Of a stretch of 64,000 nucleotides of DNA, positions 49,755 through 58,250 are shown piece after piece. Both the position numbers and the translations under genes were made by a program. The notes beneath the pieces are model-generated. The model worked only from the letters and a program-made list of their open reading frames with translations, did not search any database and was not told the origin of the DNA. This stretch comes from an uncultured Sunxiuqinia sp. (GTDB taxonomy: Bacteria > Bacteroidota > Bacteroidia > Bacteroidales > Prolixibacteraceae), in contig NZ_CANLZV010000005.1 in NCBI RefSeq assembly GCF_947495665.1, forward strand, positions 186,001 through 250,000, written 5' to 3'. Positions within the stretch are counted from its first letter, which is position 1, and each line of letters begins with the position of its first letter.

Positions 49755-52538
49755 ATGCCTGAACAGAATGAACAAAATAACCGACTTTTTCTACTCGATG
49801 CCTACGCGTTGATTTACCGCTCGTATTTCGCGTTCATCAAAAATCCGCGCTTCAACTCGAAGGGGCTAAACACTTCTACCATGCTGGGGTTTGTCAACTC
49901 GCTGGAGCAGTTGCTGAACAAGGAAAACCCCACGCACATTGCCGTGGTTTTCGATGTGCATGCACCCACTTTCCGGCACGAGCTGTTTGATGAATATAAA
50001 GGCACGCGTGATGAGATGCCCGAAGACATTCGCAAAGCCATTCCCTGGGTTCGGAAGATTATTGAAGCCTATAACATTCCGATTCTGGAAAAAGAAGGTT
50101 TTGAAGCCGACGATGTGATTGGCACCCTGGCCAAGAAAGGCGAAAAAGCCGGTTACCAGGTTTTTATGATGACTCCGGACAAGGATTATGCGCAACTGGT
50201 TTCCGACAATATTTTCATGTATAAACCCGGACGTGCCGGTAACGATGTGGAAGTGTGGGGTGTGGAGCAAGTGAAGGAGAAGTTTGAGGTTGAAACACCG
50301 GAGCAGGTAATCGATATTCTGGGCCTGATGGGCGACTCGGCCGATAACATTCCCGGATGCCCTGGTATTGGCCCGAAAACGGCCATGAAACTCATTTCGG
50401 CCTATCATTCCATCGACGGCATTTACGAGCACATTAACGAGCTGAAAGGGAAGCAGAAGGAAAACCTGGAGAACCATGAAGAGCAGGTGCGTCTGTCGCG
50501 TAAGCTGGCCACCATTGTGCTGGATGTTCCGGTTGACTTTGATGAAAAGTCACTGACCAAAGATGCTCCTAACCTGGAGGTGCTGCGCGATATCTACAAC
50601 GAGCTGGAGTTTCGTACGATGGCTCAAAAGCTGGGGGTACCCGAAAAGCCGGCTCAGGCCAGTTTTGAACAAGGAACCTTGTTTGGCGGAAGCCAAGGCA
50701 CCGAACCGGTTATGCGAAAAGACTTAAACAATCTTGAGAATACGTCGCACCAGTATTTCCTGGTTGAAAATGCGATGCAACGGGCCAGCCTCCGCGCCGA
50801 ACTATCAGTGCAGGAAGAGTTTTGTTTCGACACGGAAACCACCGGGCTGGACACCCATACGGCCGAGTTGGTGTGCTTGTCGTTTGCCTTTAAAAAAGGG
50901 GAAGCCTACTGTGTAACGTTGCCGCGCAAACGCGAAGAAGCCCAAAAGGTGGTGGAAGAATTCCGCCTGGTTTTTGAAGATGAAAACGTGCGTAAAATCG
51001 GGCAAAACATCAAGTACGATATCCTGATGCTGAAACATTATGGGGTAGAGGTTCGCGGTCCGCTTTACGATACCATGATTGCGCATTACCTTATTCAGCC
51101 CGAACTGCGACACAACCTCGACTACCTGTGCGAGACTTACCTGGGCTACCAGAAGGTGGAAACCGAAAGCCTGATTGGCAAAAAAGGAAAGAAGCAGCAA
51201 ACCATGCGGCAGGTACCGGTGGACAAGCTGAAAGACTATGCCTGCGAAGATGCTGACCTGACCTTGCAGCTGAAGCTGGCCCTCGATCCGGATTTGGATA
51301 AAACGGGTGTTCGCTCGGTTTTCGAAGAAATTGAAATGCCACTTATTCCGGTTTTGGCCGATATGGAAATGACCGGAGTAAGCCTGAATACGAAAGAGCT
51401 GGATGTGTTTGCAGATCAATTGCGCACGCAAATCATTGCGCTCGAAAAAGAAATTATTGAACTGGCTGGCGAAGAATTTAATGTTTCGTCGCCCAAGCAG
51501 CTGGGGCCCATTTTGTTTGAGAAACTGAACATTGTGAGCAAAGCCAAAAAGACCAAAACCAAGCAATATTCAACTTCCGAAGAGGTGTTGAGTAAGCTGG
51601 TGGATAAACACCCGATTGTTCCAAAAATTTTGAAGTTCAGAGGATTGAAAAAGCTGCTTTCGACGTATGTAGAAGCTTTGCCGCTGCTGGTCAATCCGAA
51701 AACCGGCAGACTGCATACCAGCTACAACCAGGCCATTGCAGCTACCGGACGCCTGAGTTCGACCAACCCCAACCTTCAGAATATTCCGATCCGGGATGAA
51801 AACGGCCGCGAAATTCGTCGGGCTTTTACGGCTTCGGATGAGAATCACCTGTTTTTGTCGGCTGACTACTCGCAAATTGAATTGCGGATCATGGCCGCCC
51901 TCAGTAAAGATGAGCATTTGCTGGAAGCTTTCCGGAACCAGCAGGATGTGCATGCGGCTACGGCTGCCAAAATCTACAAGGTGCCGCTGGAGGAGGTGAC
52001 TTCGGATATGCGCCGGAAAGCCAAGACCGCCAACTTTGGGATTATCTACGGAATTTCTGCCTTTGGCTTGTCTGAACGCTTGAATATTTCGCGTAGTGAA
52101 GCCAAAGAGCTGATTGACGGCTACTTCGAGAACTTCTCAAGGGTGAAGGAATTTATGGATGAAAGTATCCAGCTGGCCCGTGATAAAGGGTATGTGGAAA
52201 CCATACGCGGACGCCGCCGCTACCTGAAAGATATTGAGTCGGCCAATGCCGTGGTGCGTGGTGTGGCTGAACGAAACGCCATCAATGCGCCTATTCAGGG
52301 CTCAGCAGCCGATATCATCAAGCTGGCTATGATCAACATCTGGAAAGTGCTGAATGCGCAAAATCTGAAGGCTAAAATGACCTTACAGGTGCATGATGAA
52401 TTGAACTTCGATGTTCCGAAAGACGAGCTGGAGCAAGTGAAGAAGATTGTAAAAGAGCAAATGGAGCACGCTGTTGACATTGGGCTGCCACTCACAGTTG
52501 AAATGGATGCCGCTTCAAACTGGATGGAAGCGCACTAG
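49755..52538 (+). CDS. polA: DNA polymerase I
   Basis: A 927-residue repair and replication polymerase, full length. Residues about 1-290: 5'-3' exonuclease (FLLDAYALIYRSYFAF, EADDVIGTLA, TPDKDYAQL, GCPGIGPKTA). Residues about 330-520: 3'-5' proofreading domain with all acidic residues (FDTETTGLDT, NIKYDILML, YACEDADLT), so proofreading should be active, unlike in Taq-type enzymes. Residues about 550-927: polymerase with motif A SADYSQIELRIMAAL, motif B RRKAKTANFGIIYG and motif C LQVHDEL. Followed by a strong terminator. Confidence 0.97.
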   Translation: MPEQNEQNNRLFLLDAYALIYRSYFAFIKNPRFNSKGLNTSTMLGFVNSLEQLLNKENPTHIAVVFDVHAPTFRHELFDEYKGTRDEMPEDIRKAIPWVRKIIEAYNIPILEKEGFEADDVIGTLAKKGEKAGYQVFMMTPDKDYAQLVSDNIFMYKPGRAGNDVEVWGVEQVKEKFEVETPEQVIDILGLMGDSADNIPGCPGIGPKTAMKLISAYHSIDGIYEHINELKGKQKENLENHEEQVRLSRKLATIVLDVPVDFDEKSLTKDAPNLEVLRDIYNELEFRTMAQKLGVPEKPAQASFEQGTLFGGSQGTEPVMRKDLNNLENTSHQYFLVENAMQRASLRAELSVQEEFCFDTETTGLDTHTAELVCLSFAFKKGEAYCVTLPRKREEAQKVVEEFRLVFEDENVRKIGQNIKYDILMLKHYGVEVRGPLYDTMIAHYLIQPELRHNLDYLCETYLGYQKVETESLIGKKGKKQQTMRQVPVDKLKDYACEDADLTLQLKLALDPDLDKTGVRSVFEEIEMPLIPVLADMEMTGVSLNTKELDVFADQLRTQIIALEKEIIELAGEEFNVSSPKQLGPILFEKLNIVSKAKKTKTKQYSTSEEVLSKLVDKHPIVPKILKFRGLKKLLSTYVEALPLLVNPKTGRLHTSYNQAIAATGRLSSTNPNLQNIPIRDENGREIRRAFTASDENHLFLSADYSQIELRIMAALSKDEHLLEAFRNQQDVHAATAAKIYKVPLEEVTSDMRRKAKTANFGIIYGISAFGLSERLNISRSEAKELIDGYFENFSRVKEFMDESIQLARDKGYVETIRGRRRYLKDIESANAVVRGVAERNAINAPIQGSAADIIKLAMINIWKVLNAQNLKAKMTLQVHDELNFDVPKDELEQVKKIVKEQMEHAVDIGLPLTVEMDAASNWMEAH

Positions 52539-52546
52539 ATAAAATC

Positions 52547-52587
52547 AAACGAGACGATCGCCGCAGCAATCGTCTCGTTTTTGTTTT
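52547..52587. terminator. Bidirectional terminator between polA and a convergent small gene
   Basis: AAACGAGACGAT (52547-52558) and ATCGTCTCGTTT (52569-52580) form a perfect 12-base-pair stem with a ten-base loop, followed on the plus strand by TTGTTTT. Confidence 0.85.
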
Positions 52588-52726
52588 AGCCGATCAGGCC
52601 AAAGTATTGCATGATGACTTTTAGTAGAACCAGAGCGGTAATAAGACCCACCATTCCGATTCCAAACCAGATGAAATCCTTATTTGATTTTTTCTCTACT
52701 TCGGGTGTTTTATTTTGCTTTTCCAT
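52586..52726 (-). CDS. Small single-pass membrane protein, 46 residues
   Basis: Starts MEKQNKTPEVEKKSNKD and continues into a hydrophobic helix (about residues 18-38, FIWFGIGMVGLITALVLL), ending QYFGLIG. The charged N-terminus followed by one membrane helix, a clean ATG and a terminator placed just after its stop indicate a real gene. Small membrane proteins of this shape are common in Bacteroidota, but no function is known to me. Confidence 0.6.
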   Translation of the reverse strand: MEKQNKTPEVEKKSNKDFIWFGIGMVGLITALVLLKVIMQYFGLIG

Positions 52727-52842
52727 GTCAATTTGTATTAAACGATTAAACTTAGGGTGATCTCTTCAGGAGATCAGATTACTTGTTCCTGAACGTTGAA
52801 TAACCACTCAGGAGGCAGGGGTGTACATGTGGAAAAGAAAGA

Positions 52843-53193
52843 CTAACACCGCAAGGCATGTTCGCGAATAAAGAGCGGAACAGGGGCCTCATAGTCAATT
52901 AATAAGAAGGTTAAACGGATGGTGTTTCGAAAGCTGAATCCCCGGGGAACGCGCTGTGTTGGAAACAGGGAACGAACAAAGGGTTTCAGGTTTTCAGCAG
53001 TCGTCTGACCGCTGCTACTTTCCTGGTTGAACAGGAACAAGGGCGGCATGCCCGGTAACTGAATAGCAGCCTGATGTTCAACAAAAGCGATATGATTGCG
53101 GGCCACCGATGGGGTGGGATGTTCGGAAGTGGTAACTGCCAACAGGTAGATACCCAAAGCAAAAAACAGCAATCGAATCAGTTGTTTAATCAT
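52843..53193 (-). CDS. Hypothetical secreted protein, 116 residues
   Basis: A signal-peptide-like N-terminus (MIKQLIRLLFFALGIYLLAVTTS) precedes a proline- and arginine-containing region with no motif I recognise. A perfect -7 box (TATATTTG on the minus strand, 53210-53217) lies 17 bases before the ATG, which supports a transcribed gene. No family assignment. Confidence 0.5.
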   Translation of the reverse strand: MIKQLIRLLFFALGIYLLAVTTSEHPTPSVARNHIAFVEHQAAIQLPGMPPLFLFNQESSSGQTTAENLKPFVRSLFPTQRVPRGFSFRNTIRLTFLLIDYEAPVPLFIREHALRC

Positions 53194-53209
53194 CCTGCTA
53201 AATTTTGTG

Positions 53210-53217
53210 CAAATATA
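53210..53217 (-). promoter_or_regulatory. -7 promoter box of the 116-residue hypothetical gene
   Basis: Minus strand TATATTTG, perfect match to TAnnTTTG, leader of about 10 bases. Confidence 0.5.
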
Positions 53218-53311
53218 GGCATGCTTTCTATTGGTTGTTCTTTGAGCATCAAAAATTTAACCTTCCTTAGCTTTTGGACAGAAATTTCAACTACGAAAGA
53301 ATGGTTGGAGT

Positions 53312-53351
53312 AAAAAAAAAGGATTGCAACACTTTGGCTGCAATCCTTTTT
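53312..53351. terminator. Terminator of the second RND operon
   Basis: AAAAAGGATTGCA / TGCAATCCTTTTT, 13 base pairs around a ten-base loop; on the minus strand a run of nine T follows. It ends the operon 5 bases after the DUF2892 stop. Confidence 0.85.
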
Positions 53352-53356
53352 CCCAT

Positions 53357-53542
53357 TTATTTTTCGACACCACTCTTTTCCAGAATAAGCTCCAGCGGAC
53401 AGAACCTGGTGAAGGATGACTGTAGCAGGTTAAGACCTACAAATGCCGTTAGAATCAGCCAGTACTCACTGACAAATACCGCCAACAGAACACTTACTGT
53501 GATCATCAAGCCGGCTACGGCCCGTACAATTCGTTCTCTCAT
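53357..53542 (-). CDS. DUF2892 (YgaP membrane-like) protein
   Basis: A 61-residue protein with two membrane helices and the DUF2892 pattern: RERIVRAVAGLMITVSVLL, then ILTAFVGLNLLQSSFTRFCPLELIL. The conserved Phe-Thr-x-Phe-Cys-Pro is the hallmark of the family, which in YgaP is attached to a rhodanese domain. Function is unknown; the conserved Cys and the rhodanese link suggest sulfur chemistry (inference). Last gene of the operon, 18 bases after the PII-like gene. Confidence 0.85.
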   Translation of the reverse strand: MRERIVRAVAGLMITVSVLLAVFVSEYWLILTAFVGLNLLQSSFTRFCPLELILEKSGVEK

Positions 53543-53560
53543 TGTGTTTCACTTTTAGGG

Positions 53561-53875
53561 TTAAACAAATTTCTCGACACCTCCAACAATGTAGGCGTTT
53601 ATCGGACTCATTTCTTCAATGCTTTGGTTGAACTGATCAATCCGTTCCAGCAGTTGATTGGCTTTGTCGTCGGCCAAAAACATAAAGGAAACCATGTAGT
53701 TGTAAGGATTTTTTTGGGCGGCAAACCAATTGGAAAAATCGGTGTTGCCATCTGCCTGTTCCATAAAACCTTCGACATCCATCTCGCTGTAGGCGTTAAT
53801 TTTAATGCTTTTCAGAATTTGCTGCAGCTCCGGATGGTAGGCTTTTACACATTGAATAATTACAAATTTCATCAT
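53561..53875 (-). CDS. PII-like/ferredoxin-fold small protein in RND operon
   Basis: A 104-residue protein beginning MMKFVIIQCVKAYHPELQQILKSIKINAYSEMDVEGF. The alternating beta-alpha-beta pattern resembles PII-like signalling proteins seen next to transporters and RND pumps (compare DUF3240). It lacks the PII T-loop tyrosine motif. It overlaps the stop of the pump gene by four bases (ATGA), so its amount is tied to the pump, and it may gate or sense the transport (inference). Family assignment is by shape rather than a clear motif. Confidence 0.65.
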   Translation of the reverse strand: MMKFVIIQCVKAYHPELQQILKSIKINAYSEMDVEGFMEQADGNTDFSNWFAAQKNPYNYMVSFMFLADDKANQLLERIDQFNQSIEEMSPINAYIVGGVEKFV

Positions 53876-56800
53876 GACAGTTCATTTAAAGGTTCATTGG
53901 ATTGATTTTGCTCTTGGTCGCCATTGTCGACGGGCGTTTCGGCTACCGGGTATTTTTTACGCTCGGTCATGTAATAGATCAGCGGCACAATCACCAGGGT
54001 CAGGAAGGTGGAAGCAATGGATCCACCCATCAGTGAAATCGCCAGTCCCTGGAAAATAGGGTCAAACAAAATAACCACAGCACCAATCACTACCGTACCT
54101 GCAGTCAACAAAATCGGCGTTGTCCGTACTGCTCCGGCTTCAATCACAGCTTCTTTCAGCGGTACACCATCGGCCAGCCTCAAGTTTATAAAGTCGATCA
54201 GCAGGATGGCATTTCGGACCATAATCCCGGCTAGTGCGATCAGACCAATCATGGATGTTGCCGTAAAGAAAGCACCCATCAACCAGTGACCGATTAAGAT
54301 ACCCACCAGCGACAACGGGATGGAAATCATCATCACAAACGGCACTTTAAAGTTTTGGAACCAACCAATAATCAACAAATAAATGACAAGCAGGACCACG
54401 GCAAAAGCAGTTCCCAAATCACGGAACACTTCGTAGGTAATTTGCCATTCACCATCCCATTTCAGACTGTAATCGTCCTGAACAAAGGGCTGTTCTGTGA
54501 ATTCCTCACTCAACGTGTACCCTTCGGGAAGCTGAATCTGACCCAGATTTTCCGACATGTCCAGGATGCCATACACCGGGCTTTCCAGTTTTCCGGCAAT
54601 GTCAGCCGTTACATAAACCACGCGCTTTTGATTTTTGCGGTAAATGCTCTTGTCCTGTAAGCCTTCTTCAATTTCCACCACATCACCCAAGGCGACCATT
54701 TGTCCGGTCGGACTCATGATATTTACCTTTTTCAGGTCGTTGATGCCAGAGCGTTCCTGCTCCTTAAAGCGAAGAACAATGCCAATTTGCTCATGTTCCT
54801 TTTCCTGGTAAAGCTGAGCGACCTCATGACCACCCAAAGCCATTTGAAGGCTGTGGACCACTTGCTGCGTTGAAAGGCCAAGCAGGGCCGCTTTTTCTTT
54901 CAATACATTGAATTTGTATTCGTGCTGGTCGTCTTCCATGTGCCAGTCAATGTCTACAACATCGGCTGTTTGGCCAAACAAATCCTTTACCTGGCGGGCT
55001 ACTTCCATCTGTCCTTCGTAATCCGGACCGTACACTTCAGCAACCAGGGTTGACATTACGGGAGGACCCGGTGGAACTTCCACAACCTTTACATTGGCCT
55101 GGTATTTCTCTGCCAGGCGGTGCAGTTCCGGACGCATCAGTTTGGCAATATCATGACTTTGCAATTTCCGCTCACCTTTGTCGGTCAGGTTTACCTGAAT
55201 ATCGGCTACATTGGATCCGCTTCTCAGGTCATAATGACGAACCAGACCGTTAAAGTTCATGGGCGAAGCCGTACCCACATAGGTTTGGTAGTTCACCACA
55301 TTTTCCTGCGTGGCAATGTAGGCTGCCAGCTCTTTGGCAACCACAGCCGTACGCTCCAGTGTAGTTCCTTCGGGCATGTCAATAATCACCTGAAACTCGT
55401 TTTTGTTGTCGAACGGAAGCATTTTTACAGCCACCATCTTAAAGTAAACCAAGGTTGTTGAACCCAGCAGCAGCACTGTTACACCAATGATAAAGGTCCA
55501 GCGTTTCCATGGCGACTCCAACATGGGTCTCATGGTCTTGGCGTAAAGCTTGTAAATCATGCTGTCTTCCAGACGGAATGCTTTTTTCTCGTGGTCATCC
55601 TTGTCATCCGTGCGAAGCAAGCGATAAGCCAGGTACGGTGTAATCGTCAGGGCTACCAGCAGGGAGAATATCATGGCAATGGATGCGCCAATGGGCATCG
55701 GGCTCATGTAAGGTCCCATCAGTCCGGACACAAATACCATGGGCAGTACCGCCGCAATTACGGTAAAGGTTGCCAAAATGGTCGGGTTACCAACCTCATC
55801 AATGGAACGCAGTGCCGCCTGGATGAACGGTAATTTCTTCATTTTAAAGTGACGGTGCATATTTTCGGCAATAATGATGGAGTCGTCCACCACAATTCCG
55901 GTAACAAACACCAGCGCGAACAAGGTAATCCGGTTCAGCGTGTAATCCAGGAAATAGTAGCTGAACATGGTTAAGGCAAAGGTGATGGGAACCGAAAGAA
56001 AGACCACCAGACCGCCTCGCCATCCCATGGCCAGCATAACCACAAAGGTTACTGCAACAATGGCTCCTAACAGGTGCATCAACAGCTCGGCTACTTTGTG
56101 CGAAGCGGTTTCGCCATAGTTTCGGGTAACATCCACCTGCACATCCTCGGGAATGAGGCTTTTTTCCAGCAGGTCAATTTTTTCCAGAATGGCATCCGAT
56201 ACTTTCATGGCATCCGCACCACGACGCTTGGCAATGGAGATGGTAACGGCAGGATATTCACCCTGGAATTCGTCTTTTTTCTCATGGATATCGCCAAAGC
56301 CAAAATTCACATATTGAACAGGTTCTTGCGGGCCATCCAGCACTTCAGCGACCTGTTTCAGGTACACCGGGCTTCCGTTGTGAATACCAACCACCAGGTT
56401 GGCCACATCGTCGGCATTTTTCAAAAATTCACCGGCTTCCACCAGGTACTCCTGATCGTTGCTGTTGAACGAACCGGCATTGAACTGGGTATTGGCTAGC
56501 TGAATTTTCTGGGCAATGCTCAATGCATCCACCTGAAAACCGGCCATCTGCTCGTTGTTCAGTACCACACGCACCTGACGTGACCGTCCACCAATAATTT
56601 TGGTTTCCGAAACATCACTGACTTGTTCTATTTCATTGTTAACCTCCTGCGCAATGCGGCGCAGTTCATAGTCGTCGTAGTTTTCACTCCAGAACGTCAG
56701 ACCAAGCACGGGAACATCGTCAATCGAACGGGTTTTCACCAAGGGAAGGCTGGTTCCTTTAGGCATTTGGTCCATGTGTTTCATAATCTCGTTGTACATT

Positions 56801-57135
56801 TTCACCAACGAGCGCTCCACGTCTTCACCCACATAAAACTGAACGATCAGCATCGCTTGTCCGGGCATGGAAGTAGAGTAGACGTATTCAACCCCGGGAA
56901 TATTGGCCACCACTTTTTCAAGTGGTTGCATCACCCGTGATTCAATTTCTTGAGGGCTGGCCCCGGGGTAGCGGAAGAAAATATCGGCAATGGGAACATC
57001 AATTTGAGGTTCCTCTTCCCGCGGGGTAAGGTAAGAGCTGTAAATCCCAATGGCCAAAAAGGCAATCATCAATAGGGGAGTCAGCTTTGAATTTATAAAT
57101 TGTTTGGCGATACCGCCTGCAAATCCTGTCTTCAT
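53872..57135 (-). CDS. RND-family efflux permease
   Basis: A 1087-residue inner-membrane pump. RND layout is complete: TM1, IADIFFRYPGASPQEIESRVMQPLEKVVANIPGVEYVYS at the start of the first porter domain, TM2-6 with the proton-relay Asp pair in FVTGIVVDDSIIIAEN, the second porter domain, and the C-terminal helices with IALAGIMVRNAILLIDFINLR. It lacks the HME signature found in the pump at 15.5 kb, so the substrate is more likely organic or unusual. Adaptor and TolC genes lie upstream in one operon. Confidence 0.92.
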   Translation of the reverse strand: MKTGFAGGIAKQFINSKLTPLLMIAFLAIGIYSSYLTPREEEPQIDVPIADIFFRYPGASPQEIESRVMQPLEKVVANIPGVEYVYSTSMPGQAMLIVQFYVGEDVERSLVKMYNEIMKHMDQMPKGTSLPLVKTRSIDDVPVLGLTFWSENYDDYELRRIAQEVNNEIEQVSDVSETKIIGGRSRQVRVVLNNEQMAGFQVDALSIAQKIQLANTQFNAGSFNSNDQEYLVEAGEFLKNADDVANLVVGIHNGSPVYLKQVAEVLDGPQEPVQYVNFGFGDIHEKKDEFQGEYPAVTISIAKRRGADAMKVSDAILEKIDLLEKSLIPEDVQVDVTRNYGETASHKVAELLMHLLGAIVAVTFVVMLAMGWRGGLVVFLSVPITFALTMFSYYFLDYTLNRITLFALVFVTGIVVDDSIIIAENMHRHFKMKKLPFIQAALRSIDEVGNPTILATFTVIAAVLPMVFVSGLMGPYMSPMPIGASIAMIFSLLVALTITPYLAYRLLRTDDKDDHEKKAFRLEDSMIYKLYAKTMRPMLESPWKRWTFIIGVTVLLLGSTTLVYFKMVAVKMLPFDNKNEFQVIIDMPEGTTLERTAVVAKELAAYIATQENVVNYQTYVGTASPMNFNGLVRHYDLRSGSNVADIQVNLTDKGERKLQSHDIAKLMRPELHRLAEKYQANVKVVEVPPGPPVMSTLVAEVYGPDYEGQMEVARQVKDLFGQTADVVDIDWHMEDDQHEYKFNVLKEKAALLGLSTQQVVHSLQMALGGHEVAQLYQEKEHEQIGIVLRFKEQERSGINDLKKVNIMSPTGQMVALGDVVEIEEGLQDKSIYRKNQKRVVYVTADIAGKLESPVYGILDMSENLGQIQLPEGYTLSEEFTEQPFVQDDYSLKWDGEWQITYEVFRDLGTAFAVVLLVIYLLIIGWFQNFKVPFVMMISIPLSLVGILIGHWLMGAFFTATSMIGLIALAGIMVRNAILLIDFINLRLADGVPLKEAVIEAGAVRTTPILLTAGTVVIGAVVILFDPIFQGLAISLMGGSIASTFLTLVIVPLIYYMTERKKYPVAETPVDNGDQEQNQSNEPLNELS

Positions 57136-57144
57136 GTTTCTTTC

Positions 57145-58245
57145 TTATTGGGTTACCACTAATGCACCATCAAACAGTTTTCCGTTTGAAGATTGAATAT
57201 ATGTTTCGCCATCGGCCAGGCCTGAAAGGATTTCGATGGAATCCCCTACGCTTGTACCGGTTTTCACCCAGCGAAGCAAGGCTTGACCGGTTTGTCCCAC
57301 GGCATACAGCCCAACCAGTTGTCCTTTGGTAACCAAGGCCGACTGAGGAACCAAAATCTGTGGTTGTGTTCCTTTTTCGTAAAATACGGTGGCGTACATG
57401 CCGCTGTATAAGTTGGTGGTTTGGTCTGCTTGTTTGTTAATAATTACTTTGGCTTCGAATTGGTTACCGGTGTTGGCCGACGATGGATTGATTTCGGCAA
57501 TGACTCCATCCAGCTGCTGGTTATTCAGCGCGTTAAACTGTACTTTGACCGGGTCATTGAGCTGTAAGCGGGCAATGTCGGCTTCCGGAATTCGGGCAAT
57601 CACTTTCCATTGCGAGGGGCTTTCGATGCTCAACAAAGGCATTCCGGGATTGGCCATGTCGCCTTCCTGTACATATTTTCCGGTAATTACCCCACTGTAA
57701 GGGGCACGAATGGCCGCATAACGAAGCGATTCTTCCACTTCTTTTTTCATCTGCTGAACAGCTTCCAGGCGCGCTTGGGCCATCCGGTAGTGGGTACGAA
57801 TGTCATCCATTTCCTTGTCTGATGCACTGTTGGCTGCATACAAGGCTTCAAAGCGTTTCAGGTCTTTTTCGGCACTTTCAAAAGCGGTTGTGGCTTCTAC
57901 CATGTTGGCTTCCACCTGGGCTTTTTTAGCCAGAATGTCCTGGTTGCGGATTTGCAACAACAAATCGCCTTGTTTTACCTGTTGCCCCGGCTTCACATAT
58001 ATCCGGCTTACCTGTCCCATCATACGGGTACTCAGGTTGGCTATTTTTTCAGCCTCCAGTTTGCCCGAGAAGCTGTGAACGACGGGATAGTCTTTTAACG
58101 CAGCAACGGCCAGTTGTGCTTCAACTTTGGTTGGCGAAGTGGTTTGTTTTTGGTCTTTATTGCCACAAGCAGAAACCAGAATTCCTAAGGCAAGGGTTGC
58201 TATTAGCGTGGCTTTTTTCATCTTATTTGTTTTCATTGTGGTCAT
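57145..58245 (-). CDS. RND efflux periplasmic adaptor lipoprotein
   Basis: A 366-residue membrane-fusion protein. Signal peptide with lipobox LVSAC (Cys at about 27 from the first ATG; starts at 58245, 58236 or 58221 all remain possible). Lipoyl-like half motifs: GQVSRIYVKPGQQVKQGDLLLQIRN and IRAPYSGVITGKYVQEGDMANPG, with a helical hairpin between (about 105-170), then beta-barrel FNALNNQQLDGVIAEINPSSA. It links the TolC-like channel upstream with the pump gene 9 bases downstream. Confidence 0.92.
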   Translation of the reverse strand: MTTMKTNKMKKATLIATLALGILVSACGNKDQKQTTSPTKVEAQLAVAALKDYPVVHSFSGKLEAEKIANLSTRMMGQVSRIYVKPGQQVKQGDLLLQIRNQDILAKKAQVEANMVEATTAFESAEKDLKRFEALYAANSASDKEMDDIRTHYRMAQARLEAVQQMKKEVEESLRYAAIRAPYSGVITGKYVQEGDMANPGMPLLSIESPSQWKVIARIPEADIARLQLNDPVKVQFNALNNQQLDGVIAEINPSSANTGNQFEAKVIINKQADQTTNLYSGMYATVFYEKGTQPQILVPQSALVTKGQLVGLYAVGQTGQALLRWVKTGTSVGDSIEILSGLADGETYIQSSNGKLFDGALVVTQ

Positions 58246-58250
58246 GGCTT

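Noticed and set aside
53074-53313. Plus-strand frame of 79 codons opposite the 116-residue hypothetical gene
   Set aside because: Lower-quality composition and no promoter; the minus-strand gene has a signal peptide and a perfect -7 box.
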